A DNA stretch of 64,000 nucleotides, from the NCBI GenBank assembly GCA_018340375.1, contig JAFFJZ010000025.1, positions 3,735,501 to 3,799,500 on the forward strand, read 5' to 3'. The notes under the pieces are model-generated. The model did not search any database. It had not been told where the DNA came from and saw only the letters and a program-made list of their open reading frames with translations. Shown here piece after piece: positions 60,281 to 64,000 of the stretch (positions are counted from its first letter, which is position 1; every line of letters begins with the position of its first letter). The stretch comes from Gonatopus flavifemur (Eukaryota > Arthropoda > Insecta > Hymenoptera > Dryinidae). The position numbers were made by a program, and so were the translations under genes.

Positions 60281-60855
60281 CGGTCTATATTCCACGGAGA
60301 CAAAGTTCCGAAATTTTTTTATCAATTCGTCGAAGGGTTTGATGGAATTTGCAAGTATACTGTTTTGAAAACATTCCTCCGAAGTGATTTCATTTTTCAT
60401 TTCAATATATTGCGAATCGATCGGTCTTTATTCGATGGACACAAGTTTCTGAAATTTTTCCCATCAATTTGTCACATGAATTGATGGAATTTGCAAGTAC
60501 ACTCTTCTAAAAACGTTCCTTCGAAGTGATATTCATTGTTTTTCTTTTCAGAAGATTCCGAATCGATCGATCTATATTCCACGGAGATAAAGTTTCGAAA
60601 TTTTTTTATCAATTCGTCAGAGGGCTCGATGGAATTCGCGAGTGTACTTTTTCAAAAACGTTTCTCCGAAGTGATTTAATTCTTCATTTCATTAGATTTC
60701 GAATCGATCGGTCTTCATTCGATGGACACAAATTTTTGAAATTTTTTCATCAATTTGTCACAGGAATTGATGGAATTTGCAAGCAAACTTTTTCAAAAAC
60801 GTTCCTCTGAAGTGCTATTCATTTCTCATTTCAGAAGATTCCGCATCGATCGGTC
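60281..60855. repeat. ~142-bp tandem repeat, right arm (inverse orientation)
   Basis: Inverse counterpart of 54986-55695. It is about one unit (some 140 bp) shorter, as counted between the first and last CGATCGGTC marks. Confidence 0.7.
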
Positions 60856-61335
60856 TACACATCAAAAAAAATTCCGTCATTGTGTAAACAAGAAGTGCGT
60901 GTCAAAATTCAAGTGTTGAATATTTAACTACGTGTTAAAATTCAAGTGTTGAATATTTAACACTTTTGTGTGTTCATTTAACACACTGATCAAATGCTGT
61001 TCGATCGATTCATTTTCAACACATTGAAATGTTATTCGAGTTCAAATTAACACTTTGTGAGTGTCACTCTGGAATCAACACACGTCGAGTGTGAAGAAAA
61101 ATGGTTGACATTCGCTTGTGTGTTAAATTTGACGAAAAATTTTTTACTGTGTATATCTCATGGACACGAATATTTGGGAAATTTCCAATCGACTTGAACC
61201 TGTACTTGGTCGAATCCGCAAGTGCATTCTGAAAGATCAGGATTATTGATAACATGACGATGTAATGACATAAAAAATAATAATCGGATGTGAAATTGAA
61301 TCATTCACCAGAGAGATGACAAAAAAAAATGAAAT

Positions 61336-61407
61336 GTCTCCCACAGAGAATCGAACCCGACCGTTCTTCCTCAAGAACCATGTCTTTTGCCACTAGGCTA
61401 TGGGGTC
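61336..61407 (-). other. tRNA-like Pol III module, right arm
   Basis: Mirror copy of 54401-54472 with GCCTAGTGG in the A box (left has GCCTAGCGG) and GAGGAAG in the loop (left GAGAAAG). The A and B boxes are intact here too. Confidence 0.6.
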
Positions 61408-63536
61408 TTGAGATATTCCGATCCACATACTACGTCTATGAAGTAATGCAGCGGAGGAAAAACACTGATAGTGCGTGAAATGATGAAATATCAATTTGAA
61501 CGCTCAAATCTAATTATTCAGTCCATTGAAAATAATTTGCACTCAATCAATTGAATATTCAGTCTTATTATTTTGATGTTGATCATCATCTGATAATCGA
61601 TGTTGATTTGATTATCCTCATTGGAATATCATAGTGATCTCTGAAAATTAATTTATCAGGGAAAACTATCTTAGAATTTTTCAACCATCGATTGATTGAC
61701 AATTCTAATGAACTTCATTGAAAAATCATCAAGATTCAAAATACAGACTAGAAATGCGTAACCATTGGAAAATTTTTATACAATACATACAGGAGTTCTT
61801 GAAAGCTTCATAATCAGTCATAAGATTAACCAATAATCTTATAAAATTTATGAAAAATCAATAATAATTGAAAAATTGTTTACTCATATTCGATTTTTAT
61901 TCAATCAAATGATGCTATGCATCAAATCTATACTCCATCGTGATAATTCAATAATCAGTATTGAACTGGCTCTTTAATTGAAAAAAAAACGAAAAAAATA
62001 TCGAAGGGCGCCGGCCGAGAATTGCCCGGGGTGCCGGGTAAGTCAGTCCGATACTGATTACAATAAAATTGTCGCTTGGAAGAGAAAAAGCGGTGAAACT
62101 TTTCGGTAAGTCGACCGCGTGGGCTTTAAACTTTTTCCGATCTTGCACGGAGTTAGCCGATCGTAAAACATATTGAGAAGACAAAGACCGACGGATAGTT
62201 GGTTCTCTCTCGATTGTCCGAGTTGACTCGAAGTGAACCGACCGGTTTCGAATCACATGAATACGGGTTTCAATGTGTGCGTACACCCGGCTGCAATGGT
62301 GGGGACGAGAAATGGTCAGATGGAGAGGGTAAATCGACTCGGTCGACCAAATGCTGGCATCACTGAACAGAGTTTGATTTGAAGTTGATATCAATATGAT
62401 TAATATATTCTAAACCTTCCCTTAGGGAAGTTTTTCTTGTCGATTGAGAAGTTTGTTCCATTCCTCTCTTCATTTTTCCCACAGAACATGGAAAAAATAT
62501 GGGAATTCTGTGAGTTCATGAAAATAGACAAGAAAAGCTTTTCTACCGATTGGAAAACAATTAGTATCTCACGCAGCACACCACTTCAGAAAGAGATCAT
62601 AATTAATTCAGTTAGAACCATAACAATTCAAAATGAATGCATTATGAATTTTTCTCGAACTCTGATGCTTTTTGGGATGGACTTATATGGTTCTTCGAAC
62701 AAAAAAAATCTAGCAATTATTTACCTTGCAAGTCTTCGAGTTTTGTTTTTTTTCCTGCTGCTAATTCTTCAGCTTCGGGTTTTCGCTTACGGGTTCTTTC
62801 TCCAGATTTGTACATCAAATTTCTCACTTCATCCACTAATTTACCCCGAGCGAATACAGATTTTCCAGTAACCGACAATGCTTTATTTATTGGTTTCGAG
62901 AAATACGAACCCACAGATTCATTTGGAAATAATTCAATCATTTTAGATGCAATAATATCATATTATTCATACTTAATACGGCTAGAAATTATGAATACAT
63001 GGATAATTATGATAATGCATTGAAAACCGATCATTTACGGAAACATAACAATCTGACATACGTACTTTTTCACTATGTATACATACAAATGTTTGATAAT
63101 GATGTCCGTCAATTTATTTCGGTTCGAATTGTCTAAATGACCGAACGAATCGTAATATTTCAAAATAGCATTGCCTCCTGCTGAATTGTGCAATAAGTCT
63201 TTCAAATCAAACACTGGAAAATCAGGGCGAAGAGTACCGTGAAGGAGAGAATCTAATGAACTGCAATCTATATTTTCAAGATCGTCCTCAGTATTCAGAA
63301 CGTTCACATTCGATGATTCATTAGTCACCTCAAAGTAATTCAACCAATGTAAAAAAATAACTCCCATCACTATACGAGCTCATCAAATGAGGATTATAAA
63401 AAATGTAAACAAACCACATCCGTTCGCAATGCTCCAAGTTTTTCGTTCAACAAAATTCTTGTTGCCATATGAGGACATAATTCTTTCAGAATTTCTGGCG
63501 TTAGTTTCACCAACAATTCAACAGTGATTCCATTGC

Positions 63537-64000
63537 CTTGATAAAAAAAATTCCATAAATAATTGTAACTAGAAGTACCAAGATTCTATGAATATTGTTA
63601 AAATTCAAGTCATTTGTTGAAACGGTTCTCAAATCTGATACGATTTGAAGTTATTTCTGATTGTTCTATTGATTTCAATAGCTGAAATGATCGCTTTGAA
63701 TTCTTGGAGACTTTGCAAAGAATTCTTGAACAGTCCATGTTATAACAGTATAAATGAATTTAATATGAATTCCAAATGCATCTTGAATGTCTGAAGCTTC
63801 GTTATGAAATTGAAATATGAATTATTTCGGAACGGTGAGATATTAATTAGGAAGTCAATTTGATTTCAAAGTATTCATCATGAAGTCATCGCAACTGTTT
63901 CAACAGCAGCTCCTCTTGGGGACTCTGGTGCTATCTGAATGATATTGCTCCTGAGATGTAGGTTTTATTCAAATACAAAGAGCAACAATGATTGAAATTC
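63537..64000. other. Upstream of the SAM-gene exons; repeat relative at 63890-64000
   Basis: 63900-64000 (GGGGACTCTGGTGCTATCTGA) resembles 19440-19560 and 47340-47400. No exon was identified here, although a further 5' exon of the SAM gene is expected because exon 1 begins with a partial codon. Confidence 0.4.

Larger units (their letters stand above)
53444..62365. mobile_element. Giant foldback element, ~3-kb inverted arms, AACAGAGT duplication
   Basis: Perfect 8-bp duplication AACAGAGT at 53436-53443 and 62366-62373. Termini CAGTGGTGCCAGCATTTGG and inverse CCAAATGCTGGCATCACTG. The left arm 53444-56660 mirrors 57021-57067 plus 59367-62365. The centre 56661-57020 is unique (360 bp). A LINE splits the right arm at 57068-59360; without it the element is about 6.6 kb. 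Arms carry tandem repeats and a tRNA-like module but no recognisable transposase. The duplication length fits hAT or P-type mobilisation. Terminus matches the 147-bp MITE at 7223-7369. Confidence 0.85.
52209..63536 (-). pseudogene. SAM-domain CACTA companion gene (SAMD3-like), at least seven exons, two stops
   Basis: Exons (minus strand): 63415-63536, 63087-63328, 62725-62981, 53257-53426, 52868-53030, 52553-52671, 52209-52355. Every junction has GT/AG and matching phase. Exon 1 gives the SAM-like NGITVELLVKLTPEILKEL. Later exons give NRNKLTDIIIKH, KMIELFPNES then RGKLVDEVRNLMYK, WLKNNNEPWDFVIKKWQATF, INLDFDKLFPN, HFVPPKGRLSKTIEYSIQEA and ETVQPYIIIQG, in the order of 'sterile alpha motif domain-containing 3-like' proteins that travel with EnSpm-type transposons. 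TAA at 62963-62965 and TGA at 52926-52928 lie in frame, so this copy is probably dead. The true first exon may lie beyond 63536. The 9.3-kb intron between exons 3 and 4 contains the foldback element; its molecular role is unknown to me. Confidence 0.75.

Noticed and set aside
62437..63023. Overlapping plus-strand frames of 144 and 128 codons
   Set aside because: They run through the antisense of the SAM-gene intron and exon 3 and carry no motifs of their own.
1..64000. Integrated virus or polydnavirus segment
   Set aside because: I found no viral structural, replication or bracovirus-type genes; inverted repeats here have transposon-style target duplications.

Overview
The window is eukaryotic: genes with GT-AG introns, no operons, AT-rich intergenic DNA, and transposon families typical of arthropods. 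The mariner, rosa-like IS630, Crypton and piggyBac-like material all look insect, and a hymenopteran (possibly a parasitoid wasp) is my guess. That species-level guess is inference from family resemblance only. Nearly everything I can name is a transposable element (TE). I found no confident conventional host gene; the only candidate is a short exon-like segment at 39764-39954.

Layout. 1-1845: broken ends of several TA-flanked elements and a LINE reverse-transcriptase fragment. 2099-3648: a three-exon Crypton-type tyrosine recombinase with two in-frame stops. 3739-10982: a 7.2-kb DNA transposon with an ATGT target duplication. It carries a decayed DDE-like gene and is interrupted by a 3.5-kb hAT-like element (3927-7466), which itself holds five MITEs. 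11581-11707: a compact hairpin. 11715-13689 and 40490-43057: two copies of a rosa/IS630-type transposon. 14150-16024: a decayed transposase-like gene. 16537-20546: several palindromic elements. 22900-30024: two piggyBac-type palindromes, a second DDE-like pseudogene and a mariner. 32379-36156: four nested inverted-repeat elements. 38272-39561: a second mariner. 43671-44215: a tandem repeat. 49171-51507: an intact CMC/EnSpm (CACTA)-type transposase. 52209-63536: a seven-exon SAM-domain gene of the kind that accompanies such transposases, with two in-frame stops.

The most striking structure is at 53444-62365. An 8.9-kb foldback element with about 3-kb inverted arms and a perfect 8-bp target duplication (AACAGAGT) sits in an intron of the SAM gene, only 7 bp from the AG of its 3' splice site. 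A jockey/CR1-like LINE later landed in one arm. Each arm carries a tRNA-like Pol III module and a ~142-bp tandem array. A 147-bp MITE at 7223-7369 has the same termini and its own perfect 8-bp duplication, so the giant foldback and the miniature appear to belong to one family.

The genes do not form a pathway. They are successive layers of DNA transposons, and target duplications and nesting give a relative order of insertion. Long near-perfect palindromes recur across the window at scales from 0.13 to 8.9 kb.
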